DNA of 64,000 bases, from positions 124,001-188,000 of the forward strand of contig NZ_CP087998.1 in the NCBI RefSeq assembly GCF_021044585.1, written 5' to 3'. A program made the translations under genes and the position numbers. The stretch is from Sulfurimonas sp. HSL-3221 (GTDB lineage: Bacteria > Campylobacterota > Campylobacteria > Campylobacterales > Sulfurimonadaceae). The notes beneath the pieces are model-generated. The model worked only from the letters and a program-made list of their open reading frames with translations. It was not told the origin of the DNA and made no database searches. How positions within the stretch are numbered: the stretch's first letter is position 1; each line of letters starts with the position of its first letter. Shown here one piece after another: positions 7,742-17,189 of this stretch.

Positions 7742-10700
7742 ATGAAACGGTGGATCTGGCGAACGTTACTCGGCGTCATCGCCCTTTATCTTTTGACGGC
7801 GGTCATTGCCGTCCCCTACCTGATCCGCACGAAAGTGCCGGAACTGGTCGGGGAGATGACGGGGGGATCCCTGGAGATCGACCGGGCCCTGTTCAACCCT
7901 TTCATTCTTGACCTGACGGTCGAAGGGATCCGCTTTGCCGATCCCGAGGGGGCGCCGCTGGCCAGTCTGCGGCGCCTTGACGTCAATGTCGACGTCCTCC
8001 ACCTGATATGGGGGGAGATCTCCGTCGAGTATTTCGGGCTGCGGGGACTGCGGCTCTCCGTCGTGCAGGAGCGTGACGGGCGGTTCAACTTCGACTGGCT
8101 GACGCACCTGGGGAGCGGCGACGCCGCGGAGACGGCTCCGGCGGAGACGAACGGGAGTGCCATGCCCTCGCTGCGGCTGGAGACGTTCGAGCTTGAAGAC
8201 GGCGGGATCACCTTTACCGACCTCTCCCGACCCGTCCCGCTGCAGCTGGACTTCTCGCCGATCGGCCTCGATCTGCACGATATCGATACGGGAGGCGGCG
8301 GCGAGAACGAACTCCACCTCTTTGCCCACACCGAGGAGGGCGGACTGCTGGACGTCAAGAGCCGCGTGCACTCTTTTGAACCCTTTGCACTGTCGGGGAC
8401 GGTCGATTACGATGCCGGGCGGCTCTATGACGCCTGGCATTTTCTGCGCGAGATCAGCGCCCTCGAGGTGGCCGACGGCCGGATGGAGCTGCACTTTACC
8501 TATGACGTCAACCTCGCGGAGCTGAATGCGACCACCGTCGACGATTTGCGCTTCGCGCTGAAGCGGCTGCGGGTCAAGCCCAAGGCCGAGAACGCGGACG
8601 TACTGCGGGTGGCGTCGCTGACGGTCGAAGGGGGACCGATACGGCCGCTTGCGCAGTTCGGCCGTATCGACACGGCGGGCATCGACGGCCTCTATGTCGA
8701 TCTGCAGCGGCGCAAAGACGGCAGCCTCAACTGGGCGCACTACTTTCCCAAGGGGAATGAGGCCAATGTTTCGGCCGCACCGGCCGGCGATACAGCGGCA
8801 GCCTCCGCGCCGTGGGATATGCTCATCAACCGGGTGACGCTGCGGCATATACGGGGGCGTTTCGACGACGGCAGCGTCCGCCCGGCCGTGCACCTTGCCC
8901 TGGATGATTTCAACCTGACGGCGCGCCATGTCAGTGCGCTCCCGGCGACACCGCTCGCCTTTGACGCGGCGCTGCAGCTTAACAAAAAGATGCAATGTAA
9001 AGCGGCAGGGAGGCTTTCGCACTCGCCGCTGGACGCGACCGCCCTGGCGTCGTGCGGCGGATTGGACGTGACCTGGTTCAACCCCTACATCGATGCCGCC
9101 GCCGATGCCGCCCTGGCACGGCATGACGTGGTACTGCGCAGCGCCGTACTGGGCGCGGCCGCGGACGTCAGCGCCCGGGAAGCAAACGCTTCGGTCGCCG
9201 TCACCGTCAACGATGCCAATGCGACGCTGCAGTCGCTGCTGTTGACGCCCAGAGGCTCGAAACGCAAACTGGCCGCTTTCGATACCCTCTCCGTCACGGG
9301 GGTAACCGCATCGACGGCGGCGAAGAAGGCCGGGGTCGAGCGGATTGTGCTTGAGAAGCCCCAGGTCAACCTGCGCCGCGAGCGCGACGGCAGCATCGAC
9401 GCCACGCAGCTGGTTAAAGCGAAACCGGCGGCACCGGCAAAACGCGGCGCCGCTGAAAAGGCGCAGCAGGCGGAGACGCCCTGGAGCACCGCCATCAAGA
9501 AGATCCAGGTCCGAAGCGGCGCCGCCTCGTTCCGCGATGCCGCCATCGCGCATACGACCACGACGCGGGTGCAGCGCTTTGATCTGGACGTGAACGGCGT
9601 CACGACGGACCCTTCCCGTGCGATCGGACTGCAGGGCAGCTTCCGCATCAACGGCGACGGGCGGGTGCGTGCGAAAGGGTCGCTTGTGCCGGAGCCGCTG
9701 AAGGCGACAACGGATTTCAGCGTCTCCGGGCTGCGCCTGAAGCCTTTCAGCCCCTACGTGGAGGAGGGGATGTTCGTCAAGATCGACGACGGGCGCGTCG
9801 GCCTGAAGGGGCAGACGCGCTACCGCCCCTCGAAGCGCTCCGCGGACCTGCGGCTGCGCGGCGATTTCAACCTGAACGATTTGCTGGTCAACGACAGCCG
9901 CGACGCGACGCCACTGGTCTCTCTGAAGACGCTGGAGGCGAAAAAGCTTCTTTTCACACTCTCCCCCGATCAGTTCTTTGTGGACAACGTGACGATGGGC
10001 GGGTTTTTCAGCTCGATCCTGATCGATGCGAACAAAACATTGAACCTTTCGACGCTCATGCGCCCTTCGGAGAGGACCGCGGCACCGCAAGGGGCTGAAA
10101 AAACGGCCGAGGCGGCCAAGCAGCCCTTTCCCGTACGCATCATGAAGTTTACGCTCTATAACGGGGCCGTGCACTTCGCCGACGAGTCGCTTCCGCTCCC
10201 CTTCGACACGCAGATCCATGATGTCAACGGCGAGGTGCTGGGGATTTCGACGCTGCCCGAAGATACGACATACCTGCAGGTGGCGGGGGAGATCGACGAG
10301 TACGGTACCGCCAAGGCCGAGGGGAGCCTCAACACGGGTGACCCGAAGGCCTTTACGGACATCGGAGTGAATTTCCGCAATATCGAGCTCAAATCCTATA
10401 CCCCCTACTCGGGCAAGTTCGTCGGCCGGGCGATCGACAGCGGGAAGCTCTCGGTGACGCTGCGCTACCGGATCGTCAAGGGCGCGATGCAGGGGGACAA
10501 CGGGATGATCATCAACAAGATCGTGCTCGGCGACAGTATTGAAAGCAACGATTCGGTAAGCCTGCCGCTCGATTTCGCCATCGCCCTGCTCGAAGACCGC
10601 GACGGCGTCATCGACATCGACATGCCGGTCGAGGGGGATGTGAACAATCCCAAGTTCCGCTGGGGCAAGGTCGTCTGGAAGGCCTTCGTCAACCTGCTGA

Positions 10701-11317
10701 CCAAGGCGGTCACGGCGCCTTTTGATCTGATTGGTTCCATGCTGGGCATCGAAGGCGACAGCCTCAAGGAGGTTGCGTTCGCTACGGGATCGCCGACGGT
10801 TGACGCCGTGGCGCGGGAACGGCTCGATATGCTGGCCAAGGTGATGATCAAACGGCCGAAACTCGCCATGACGGTGCAGGGGACGTACGACCCGAAAGCG
10901 GATACCCATGCGCTGAAGCAGCAGGCGCTCATCAGCGAGGTGCTGGCACAGAGCGGCGAGGATGCCGCTTCGACGGAGAATGCGCTGATACCGAAACTGC
11001 TGGAACCGCTGTTTGAAAAGCGGCTGGGCAAGGAGGCACTCGATGCGCTCGAAGAGGAGATTGATGCGATGGATGCGGACAGGAAAACGCGGCGGCGGAT
11101 CTATCGGGAGAAGCTGGTGGCAATGATGATCGAGAGCCAGCCGCTGCCCGACGGGGCGCTGGAAGCATTGGCCCATGCCCGGGCGGCGGCGATCCGCAAC
11201 TACATGATCGCCACGCACGGCATGGAAGCGGGCCGGATCACGGAGCGCGATCCGGAAGCCCTAAGCGGCGAGAAGGGCGAGGTGCCGTCGCACCTCGGCC
11301 TTGACGCGGCAAAATAG
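7742..11317 (+). CDS. DUF748 (AsmA-like) envelope protein
   Basis: About 1191 residues. The ATG at 7742 is chosen over an in-frame start at 7715 because AAGGAG sits six bases before it. The first ~25 residues contain one hydrophobic anchor (TLLGVIALYLLTAVIAVPYL). The rest is periplasmic, rich in beta-strand repeats such as DRALFNPF and LDVNVDVL, typical of DUF748/AsmA-type proteins implicated in outer-membrane lipid transport or envelope integrity. The last ~170 residues (FATGSPTVDAVARERL, then a charged helical stretch) resemble a degraded OmpA-like end. A pair of Ala/Lys-rich linkers splits the beta regions. Function here is inferred only from family. Confidence 0.8.
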   Translation: MKRWIWRTLLGVIALYLLTAVIAVPYLIRTKVPELVGEMTGGSLEIDRALFNPFILDLTVEGIRFADPEGAPLASLRRLDVNVDVLHLIWGEISVEYFGLRGLRLSVVQERDGRFNFDWLTHLGSGDAAETAPAETNGSAMPSLRLETFELEDGGITFTDLSRPVPLQLDFSPIGLDLHDIDTGGGGENELHLFAHTEEGGLLDVKSRVHSFEPFALSGTVDYDAGRLYDAWHFLREISALEVADGRMELHFTYDVNLAELNATTVDDLRFALKRLRVKPKAENADVLRVASLTVEGGPIRPLAQFGRIDTAGIDGLYVDLQRRKDGSLNWAHYFPKGNEANVSAAPAGDTAAASAPWDMLINRVTLRHIRGRFDDGSVRPAVHLALDDFNLTARHVSALPATPLAFDAALQLNKKMQCKAAGRLSHSPLDATALASCGGLDVTWFNPYIDAAADAALARHDVVLRSAVLGAAADVSAREANASVAVTVNDANATLQSLLLTPRGSKRKLAAFDTLSVTGVTASTAAKKAGVERIVLEKPQVNLRRERDGSIDATQLVKAKPAAPAKRGAAEKAQQAETPWSTAIKKIQVRSGAASFRDAAIAHTTTTRVQRFDLDVNGVTTDPSRAIGLQGSFRINGDGRVRAKGSLVPEPLKATTDFSVSGLRLKPFSPYVEEGMFVKIDDGRVGLKGQTRYRPSKRSADLRLRGDFNLNDLLVNDSRDATPLVSLKTLEAKKLLFTLSPDQFFVDNVTMGGFFSSILIDANKTLNLSTLMRPSERTAAPQGAEKTAEAAKQPFPVRIMKFTLYNGAVHFADESLPLPFDTQIHDVNGEVLGISTLPEDTTYLQVAGEIDEYGTAKAEGSLNTGDPKAFTDIGVNFRNIELKSYTPYSGKFVGRAIDSGKLSVTLRYRIVKGAMQGDNGMIINKIVLGDSIESNDSVSLPLDFAIALLEDRDGVIDIDMPVEGDVNNPKFRWGKVVWKAFVNLLTKAVTAPFDLIGSMLGIEGDSLKEVAFATGSPTVDAVARERLDMLAKVMIKRPKLAMTVQGTYDPKADTHALKQQALISEVLAQSGEDAASTENALIPKLLEPLFEKRLGKEALDALEEEIDAMDADRKTRRRIYREKLVAMMIESQPLPDGALEALAHARAAAIRNYMIATHGMEAGRITERDPEALSGEKGEVPSHLGLDAAK

Positions 11318-11336
11318 ATTATGGTAGAGTGGAAAT

Positions 11337-12509
11337 ATGATAAATGGAAGCAGTGACCCGGTTCTGATCCTGGAACATTTTTTGGACAAACTCGTCGAGA
11401 AAGAGGGAAGTGACCTCTTTGTCAAAAGCAGTGCCGTCGTGACGGCGCGGATCGAGGGGGATCTGACCCCGCTTACGACCGAGACGCTCAGCGCCTTTGC
11501 CGTCGAATCGATCGCCCGCCACATACTCGGGGCGCAGTATGAGACCTTCGAGCAGCAGTTCGAATACGACACGATGTACGTCCTCAACGCCGAAAGTCGT
11601 TTCAGGGTGAACCTTTTTTGGCACCTCGACGGGATCGCGATGGTCTTCCGACTCGTCCCTCTGGAGATCAAAACGATCGAAGCGCTGAACCTGCCCGATC
11701 AACTGCACCGTCTGACGAAGCTGCAGCGGGGGCTGGTCCTGGTGACGGGAACGACGGGGAGCGGTAAATCGACGACGCTGGCGTCGCTCATCGAGGAGAT
11801 CAACCGGGAGCGCCGCAAGCATGTCATCACGATCGAGGACCCGGTCGAATTCGTCCATATCGACAAAAAGTGCGTCATCGAGCAGCGCAACGTCGGACTG
11901 CATACGAAGGGCTTCAACCAGGCGCTTCGGGCGGCGATGCGCGAGAACCCAGACATCATCATGGTCGGCGAAATGCGCGACCTTGAAACCGCCGAAAACG
12001 TCCTGCAGGCCGTCAATACAGGACACCTCGTCTTTTCGACCCTCCACACCCTCGATGCCAAGGAGACGATCGACCGTCTCATCGCCATCTTCCCGCCCTT
12101 TGAGCAGGAGCGGGTGCGCCTGAACCTCGCCAGCAACCTCGAAGCGGTCGTTTCCCAGCGCCTCATCCACGACAAGAACGGTGCGTTGGTGCCCGCTTGC
12201 GAGATGCTCTTCCGCTCGCCGATGGTCGAGCACCTGATCCGCACCAAGCGGGACTTCGAGATCAATGATATTATGGCCAACGAGCACTCGCATTTCGGTT
12301 CGACGACCTTCAACCAGGCCCTCTTCGAACTCTGCCTCAAAGACGTGATCTCCGAAGAGGTGGCTTACAGCCAAAGCGGCAGCCCGACGGACCTGCAGCT
12401 GATGTTCGCGCAGAGCAGCGAGTACCAGAAGAAGATCGGCAACACGCTCGAGAACATCAAGGATGAAGTGGGCCTCAAGCAGCCGCCGCCGCTTGTGGAA
12501 CCGGAGTAG
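11337..12509 (+). CDS. PilT/PilU-family type IV pilus retraction ATPase
   Basis: A 390-residue hexameric secretion-type ATPase. Walker A is GTTGSGKST at 138-146; the Asp box ITIEDPVEF (165-172), the Walker B region DIIMVGEMRD (206-215) and the His box HLVFSTLHT follow. The N-terminal PAS-like half (1-110) and absence of the typical PilT AIRNLIRE-type motif suggest it may be nearer PilU than PilT. It acts at the cytoplasmic face of the pilus machine. No other pilus gene is nearby. The start lies only 19 bases after the DUF748 stop. Confidence 0.85.
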   Translation: MINGSSDPVLILEHFLDKLVEKEGSDLFVKSSAVVTARIEGDLTPLTTETLSAFAVESIARHILGAQYETFEQQFEYDTMYVLNAESRFRVNLFWHLDGIAMVFRLVPLEIKTIEALNLPDQLHRLTKLQRGLVLVTGTTGSGKSTTLASLIEEINRERRKHVITIEDPVEFVHIDKKCVIEQRNVGLHTKGFNQALRAAMRENPDIIMVGEMRDLETAENVLQAVNTGHLVFSTLHTLDAKETIDRLIAIFPPFEQERVRLNLASNLEAVVSQRLIHDKNGALVPACEMLFRSPMVEHLIRTKRDFEINDIMANEHSHFGSTTFNQALFELCLKDVISEEVAYSQSGSPTDLQLMFAQSSEYQKKIGNTLENIKDEVGLKQPPPLVEPE

Positions 12510-12511
12510 GC

Positions 12512-13003
12512 TTGGAGCAGTTCTTATCGCTTTTTACGCCGCAGCCCGGCTACAAGATCCTCGACGTTACCGCCCACAGCGATGCGCTGACGGCGGCGCT
12601 GTTGCGGCGCCTCGGCCCAGTGCACGGCCGGTTGGCGCTGGCGCAATACCCGGGGGAGCATCTCCCGCTCCCGGAGGGGACGGGGGCGACGCTGCAGCAG
12701 CAGACGGTGCCCGATTTCGATAAACCCTTCCGGGCCCTGCCGCGGGATAACGACATCGTCTTTATCCGCGACGTTCTACACCGCCACAGCCAGCCCGAAC
12801 GCATCCTGCGCGCCATCTATACGACCCTGGCCAATGCCGCCGAGGTGATCATCGTCACGGAAGCGGGAGCTGCCGACACCGAGGCGCAGCTTGCACTGCT
12901 GGAGCGGACCGATTTCCGTGCCGGCAACGTTATCGAGGAGGTCGCCGAAGGGGTGACGGTCATTATGGGGAAGAAGATGCACATGTGGGGGAACGGGCTC
13001 TGA
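12512..13003 (+). CDS. conserved hypothetical protein, degenerate methyltransferase-like
   Basis: A 163-residue protein with a TTG start two bases after the pilus ATPase stop; GGAG lies at 12503-12506. The beginning, GYKILDVTAHSDALTAALL, looks like a worn SAM-binding motif I, but the glycine-rich DxGxGxG loop is absent. NDIVFIRDVLHRHSQPERIL resembles the later strands of a class I methyltransferase. It could be an inactive or non-SAM relative. It overlaps mnmD by one base (TGATG), so the three genes look co-translated. Confidence 0.6.
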   Translation: MEQFLSLFTPQPGYKILDVTAHSDALTAALLRRLGPVHGRLALAQYPGEHLPLPEGTGATLQQQTVPDFDKPFRALPRDNDIVFIRDVLHRHSQPERILRAIYTTLANAAEVIIVTEAGAADTEAQLALLERTDFRAGNVIEEVAEGVTVIMGKKMHMWGNGL

Positions 13004-13767
13004 TGCCGCATTTCGACGATGCCCTGCACCAAAGCGTGCGCAGCGAAGACGGTACGAATACCGCCTATTCGGTCGAGTACGGGGAACACTACCACTCCAC
13101 CAAGGACGGGGCGCTGACGGAGTCGCTGCAAAAGCACGTCATCCCCGCCTTCTCCTGTTTCGAAGCGGCGCCGTCGCTGCGCATCCTCGACATCTGTTTC
13201 GGGCTGGGGTTCAATACGCTCGCGACACTCTACTATCTGCGTGAACAGGGGATCGACAAACGCATCGAGATCGTCTCCCCCGAACTGGACGAGGCGCTTA
13301 TACGGTCGCTGGCTGTTTTCGAATACCCCGAGATCTTCCGTCCTTTCCTGTCGATCATCGAAGCGATCAGCGAAACGGGCAGCTACGAAGACGAAAAGGT
13401 GAAAGTCACGGTACTGTTCGGTGACGCACGTCAAACACTCCCGGGGCTGACGGAACCTTTCGACATCGTCTACCAGGACGCCTTCAGCCCGGAGCACAAC
13501 CCGATCCTCTGGACCTCCGAGTATTTTGCGCAGCTGGCGCGGCTGACCCATGACAAAAGCGTCATTACGACCTACTCGACGGCCCTTCGGACCCGTTTGG
13601 CCCTCTATGAGAACGGTTTCAACATCTACCTGAACAAGGGGGAAGGGTACCGCAATGCGACGGTGGCGTGCAAGGGCGAACTGCCGCGCTTCGAGAAGGT
13701 CGATATGGCGCACAAGATCGCCTGCAATCCGGATGTGAAAAGTCTGCGGGATGCCGATCTGGTTTGA
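13003..13767 (+). CDS. mnmD: tRNA 5-methylaminomethyl-2-thiouridine methyltransferase, MnmD type
   Basis: A 254-residue SAM-dependent methyltransferase equivalent to the MnmC1 half of MnmC; it makes the last methylation of mnm5(s2)U34 in tRNA anticodons. SAM motif I is LDICFGLGFNT at 62-72 and the family-specific QDAFSPEHNPILW at 158-170 is intact. The FAD-dependent MnmC2 oxidase domain is missing, as in other stand-alone MnmD enzymes. The ATG at 13003 overlaps the preceding stop and has GGGGGA at 12987-12992; an earlier in-frame ATG at 12985 is less likely. Confidence 0.85.
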   Translation: MPHFDDALHQSVRSEDGTNTAYSVEYGEHYHSTKDGALTESLQKHVIPAFSCFEAAPSLRILDICFGLGFNTLATLYYLREQGIDKRIEIVSPELDEALIRSLAVFEYPEIFRPFLSIIEAISETGSYEDEKVKVTVLFGDARQTLPGLTEPFDIVYQDAFSPEHNPILWTSEYFAQLARLTHDKSVITTYSTALRTRLALYENGFNIYLNKGEGYRNATVACKGELPRFEKVDMAHKIACNPDVKSLRDADLV

Positions 13768-13813
13768 TGGTTTTGTACAATGAAAGATTTTTTGATTGGG
13801 AAAAGTTTGATGA

Positions 13814-13900
13814 TGGTGCGCTCGAGAGGACTTGAACCTCCACGGCCGTTAAGCCACTAGAACCTGAATCTAGCGTGTCTACCAATTCCACCACGAACGC
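13814..13900 (-). tRNA. tRNA-Leu (anticodon CAG)
   Basis: 87 bases with encoded CCA. The acceptor stem GCGTTCG pairs with CGAGCGC, the anticodon loop TTCAGGT sits in a CTAGA/TCTAG stem, and a long variable arm marks it as class II Leu. Upstream on the minus strand is a TATAAT -10 at 13926-13931 inside the palindrome GCGTAATTATACGC. Confidence 0.96.
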
Positions 13901-14072
13901 ACATTGGTAATTAAAAGAGAGCGTAATTATACGCTACAATCCTTAAAATAAACAAAAATACGGTCGCCCTCTTCGGGTGGTGTTGCGTTTTGCGGAGCGC
14001 TCCCGGGTGGCCTGCACAAAAAATATTCAAAACGGTTTTGGTGATGTCATGCAATTGGTTTACAATCTGACT

Positions 14073-14546
14073 ATGAAAAGTCTCGTTTTTGCGTTACTGC
14101 TGATCGTCTCCATTGTCCATGCCGAGCAAAAGAAGACGCATCTGCAGCTCCCATATGCGAAGGCAATAGCCCTGCTCGATGGGATAAGACAGGATGCCAT
14201 CATCCTGGGAGAGGGGAAGACGGAGGTGTATGTCTTCGTTGACCCGCTCTGTCCCCATTCGCGCAAATTTATCAGGATGGTTTCGCAAAATGCGCAGATG
14301 CTTTCGAAGTACCGCTACTATGTCTACCTCTACAGCATCCCGCGCCTGAAATCGGAACGCACGGTTTCGGCGATTTTCGCCTCCAAGTCGCCTGCGGAGA
14401 CACTGCTGAAAGTGATGGTCGGGGCGGAGCGCCATACGGCGGATGTGACTGCTCCGACACAGAAGCGGGTCGACGAGATCGCGGCCGTCGCCCGGGCAAT
14501 GGACGTCTACAAGCGTCCCTATCTCATGGTCGCACTGCGCCCCTAG
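14073..14546 (+). CDS. periplasmic thioredoxin-like (DsbC/DsbG-like) protein
   Basis: A 157-residue protein with a signal peptide (MKSLVFALLLIVSIVHA). FVDPLCPHSRKF at 55-66 places a C-P-H-S motif (Cys60) where thioredoxin-fold disulfide enzymes carry CxxC, so only one active Cys remains. Conserved strands VYVFVDP and YYVYLYSIP follow the fold. Its job, perhaps thiol reduction or a chaperone-like role, is inferred. The start follows TACAAT at 14061-14066, with no good ribosome site; ATG 14049 is an alternative. It is ten bases before the RND gene. Confidence 0.65.
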   Translation: MKSLVFALLLIVSIVHAEQKKTHLQLPYAKAIALLDGIRQDAIILGEGKTEVYVFVDPLCPHSRKFIRMVSQNAQMLSKYRYYVYLYSIPRLKSERTVSAIFASKSPAETLLKVMVGAERHTADVTAPTQKRVDEIAAVARAMDVYKRPYLMVALRP

Positions 14547-14555
14547 CGAGTCAGT

Positions 14556-16631
14556 ATGTATTACCAAACCCCCGACGTTACCAAGTATGTCGATGCCGTT
14601 GCCCGCTTCAGGGGCTATATCATCGCCGCCTACCTCCTGCTCTTCTTTGCGGTCCTGGCCGTTTACCACCCCAGGGTCCTCTCATCGGACGCGATGTTCT
14701 GGCTCAAAGACTCCGCCGAGATGCAGCGGAGCGAAGCGAACCGCTACACCCCCCACCTGCTTTCCAAACTGACGGTCCATGTCGATGCCTTCGACGAAAC
14801 GACGAGGGAGGCGCTGCACGAGCTCAATGACCGGCTCGGGGCACTCGAGGGGGTGGACGAGGTCTACTCGCTCTTTAGCAAAGAGCAGAGCGCGATCGGC
14901 GGCACATCGGAGATGGTCGGCGTTGTCAGTACCGGTGACCTGGATACCTTCCGTCTGGAAAAGCTCGTCAAGGAGCGTTTCAATGCCTACGGGAACGTCG
15001 TCGATGCCGATTTTAAAACGTTCCGCTTCTTTATCAGCGCGCAAAGCGCCGTCGACCTCGGCGGCCTGGCAATACCGGGAAGTTACACCTATACCGCGAC
15101 GAATGAGAGCGTTGACTGGCCGGAGCTGATCCGCTACGGGGTCGTCCTGCTGCTGACCATCTTCATGGTTTTTCGGTTTCTTTTCAGAAACTACATCTCC
15201 GCGATCAGCGCGGTTGTCGTCATCACCTTCAGTACGCTCTTTACCTTTGCGCTGATCTACGGGCTGACGGGAATAGCTGCCGTCCACATGACGATGCCCT
15301 TCATCACCATCAGTATCGTTCTCGTGGATTTCCTCTTCTTCTATTACCGCTGGCACGTTTCGCAGTACAAGATCGACAAGCGCAATGCCCTCATCAAGAT
15401 GCTCAACCGCAGCTCCGCACCGGCGCTCTGGACCTCCGTGATTACGGCCCTGGGGCTGGGAAGCCTGCTCTTTATCGATTCGGACATCATCCGGCTGCTC
15501 TGTCTGGGGGTGATTTTCTCCTCCATCGTCGGGTACGTCATCAACCTCACCTTCCTGCCGGCGCTGCTGAGCTACTTTGAGCTGGAGCATACCCATATCC
15601 CCTACGCGAAGATGGGCTATTTTTTCGCGTCGAGCGAGCTGCATTACAACCGGAAGTTCCTCCACCTCTTCCTGGGAGTGACTTTCGGACTTATGGTGCT
15701 CGGCGGGTCGATGATCTACAGCGAAAGCAGCCGTTTCTTCAATCTCAACGTTGTCAACGACCAGATCCAGCTCAAGATCCCCTATGCCCGCATCGACCTC
15801 GAGCTGATCCGCTCCATCGACCGTTTTACGGAGGCGATGGGGGAAAAGTTCGGGGAGGGGTTGGGGGAGGTCGTCTCCCTTTCGACGATCGTGCAGAGTC
15901 TCAACGATGCCAATTCCCAGACGGACACGCTCGACGACGAGGCGCTGATGCAGGCGCTCTTCTACCTCGATCTCTACGGGATGCGGGAGAGCTACTACGA
16001 TGCGGATGCGGTCAATATCCGGATCAACCTCTTCGATGTCGACAAACTGGAACTGATCGACTGGCTGGCGCGCTACAGTGCGTTGGACATCTACTTCGTG
16101 GACAAGGAGACGCTCCTCGACAGCGCGAAGTTCAACAAGACGCTACTGCTCTCCACGTCGCTCTTTTCGGCCCTGCTAGTTATCGGGCTCATTACGGGGT
16201 GGATCTTCCGTTCCGTGGCGATGGTCTTTGTCGGCTTCATCGTCAATGCCGTACCGATCGCCTGGTTCGGCCTGCTGGTGCGGCTGCTCGACGTGCCGCT
16301 GAGCCTGGAGATGCTCATTGCCATGACCATCGCCGTCGGACTGGCCTCGGACGCGACGATCCACTTCGCGTACAAGTATTTCCGGGCACGTTATATCGGG
16401 AGGAGCCGGAAACACGCGCTGGAGAAGATGTATTTTTATTCGGGGATCCCGGTCATTATCGGGTCGGCGGTGCTCATTGCTGTCTTCGTGGCGCTCTACC
16501 TCTCTTCACTGCAGTCGCTGCAGCTCATCGGTCTCTATAGCGCCGTGCTCGTGTTTATCTCGCTGCTGACGGACCTCTTCGTCCTGCCGGTCATGCTGCT
16601 CTTTATCGACCGGTTCGACCGGGGAAGATAA
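14556..16631 (+). CDS. RND superfamily (MMPL-type) membrane transporter
   Basis: A 691-residue inner-membrane protein with two copies of the RND half: a first TM near residues 22-42, a large periplasmic loop (about 45-185), a five-TM bundle (about 190-345), a TM near 370, a second loop and another five-TM bundle (about 528-685). The helices contain FITISIVLVDFLFF and MTIAVGLASDATIHFAYKYFRARY, the latter typical of MMPL/hopanoid-type exporters. Substrate is unknown; lipid or hydrophobic export is usual for the family. It lacks adjacent membrane-fusion or outer-membrane partners. A related C-terminal fragment lies at 17045-17176. Confidence 0.82.
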   Translation: MYYQTPDVTKYVDAVARFRGYIIAAYLLLFFAVLAVYHPRVLSSDAMFWLKDSAEMQRSEANRYTPHLLSKLTVHVDAFDETTREALHELNDRLGALEGVDEVYSLFSKEQSAIGGTSEMVGVVSTGDLDTFRLEKLVKERFNAYGNVVDADFKTFRFFISAQSAVDLGGLAIPGSYTYTATNESVDWPELIRYGVVLLLTIFMVFRFLFRNYISAISAVVVITFSTLFTFALIYGLTGIAAVHMTMPFITISIVLVDFLFFYYRWHVSQYKIDKRNALIKMLNRSSAPALWTSVITALGLGSLLFIDSDIIRLLCLGVIFSSIVGYVINLTFLPALLSYFELEHTHIPYAKMGYFFASSELHYNRKFLHLFLGVTFGLMVLGGSMIYSESSRFFNLNVVNDQIQLKIPYARIDLELIRSIDRFTEAMGEKFGEGLGEVVSLSTIVQSLNDANSQTDTLDDEALMQALFYLDLYGMRESYYDADAVNIRINLFDVDKLELIDWLARYSALDIYFVDKETLLDSAKFNKTLLLSTSLFSALLVIGLITGWIFRSVAMVFVGFIVNAVPIAWFGLLVRLLDVPLSLEMLIAMTIAVGLASDATIHFAYKYFRARYIGRSRKHALEKMYFYSGIPVIIGSAVLIAVFVALYLSSLQSLQLIGLYSAVLVFISLLTDLFVLPVMLLFIDRFDRGR

Positions 16632-16641
16632 TGCCTGCCCG

Positions 16642-16896
16642 TCAGTGGCAAATGGCGTCGGTCACCGCGAAGGTTTCATCGGGGGTGTAACTGCAGTCGG
16701 CGAGGTCGCTGCGCACGGAGGGAGCCGTGCGCGGTTCGGCCGTCTCGCTAATTGCGGCCTTGCCGTCGCTAGTCGGGGAAGCCGTAGCCGCTACTTTGAT
16801 ACGGGGCTCCTGGGGCGTTTCATGGGCCAGAGCGAATGCCGGAACGAAAAGCAGTCCGGCCAACAGCAGTGAGGCGATAGAGCGGTTCCGCTTCAT
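16642..16896 (-). CDS. small secreted hypothetical protein
   Basis: 84 residues, starting at the ATG 16896 behind a perfect AAGGAGA (16901-16907, minus strand). MKRNRSIASLLLAGLLFVPAFALA is a clear signal peptide; the mature ~60 residues are rich in Ala, Thr, Pro and Glu and end in DAICH with a second Cys in LADCSY, so an intramolecular disulfide is possible. A TATCCT -10 lies at 16930-16935. It converges on the RND gene with only ten bases between stops. No recognised family. Confidence 0.6.
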   Translation of the reverse strand: MKRNRSIASLLLAGLLFVPAFALAHETPQEPRIKVAATASPTSDGKAAISETAEPRTAPSVRSDLADCSYTPDETFAVTDAICH

Positions 16897-17016
16897 TGCG
16901 TCTCCTTGAGTGTTCTGATGCAGTAATGTAGGATAAATTTTCTTGTTTGCGGTTTTCGTTACGGCGTTAAGGAAATGCTTAAGGATCGGAAAAAATAAGA
17001 AGGGAAGTAAAAAAAG

Positions 17017-17043
17017 TGGTGCGGACGAGAGGACTTGAACCTC
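17017..17043 (-). repeat. tRNA-Leu 3' end remnant, 27-base direct repeat copy 1
   Basis: Identical over 27 bases to the 3' end (CCA end, acceptor and most of the T arm) of the intact tRNA-Leu(TAG) at 18174-18200, and ends abruptly where RND-like coding sequence begins. It cannot fold as a tRNA. The repeat pair brackets 1.16 kb and looks like a site-specific or homologous recombination scar at a tRNA gene. Confidence 0.75.
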
Positions 17044-17044
17044 G

Positions 17045-17176
17045 CAGCTCATTGGTCTTTATGGTGTCATTTTGGTTCTGATCTCGCTGCTGACGGATCT
17101 CTTCGTGTTTCCGGCCATGCTGTTTGTTATCGACCGCTTTGACGGAAAGAAAAAGATGATCGGGATCACCGACTGA
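17045..17176 (+). pseudogene. C-terminal remnant of an RND/MMPL transporter gene
   Basis: An open stretch of 43 codons ending at TGA 17174-17176, without a start. It reads QLIGLYGVILVLISLLTDLF and onward, matching the end of the exporter at 14556-16631 in about 25 of 33 residues and about 77 of 99 bases by my hand alignment, then diverging into a Lys-rich tail. The match begins exactly where the tRNA-Leu remnant ends. It is therefore the tail of a second, older RND paralog whose 5' part has been deleted, rather than a recent duplicate. Confidence 0.7.
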
Positions 17177-17189
17177 AATCGTTCCGCCG

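Noticed and set aside
7766-11218. Very long open frame (1150 codons) on the minus strand
   Set aside because: It is exactly antisense to the DUF748 gene and has shadow-type composition (Arg/Gln/His-rich, no domain); GC-rich third positions keep antisense frames open.
11337-12509. Part of a type IV pilus operon
   Set aside because: No pilin, PilB, PilC or PilM-Q genes are near; it is a stand-alone ATPase gene.
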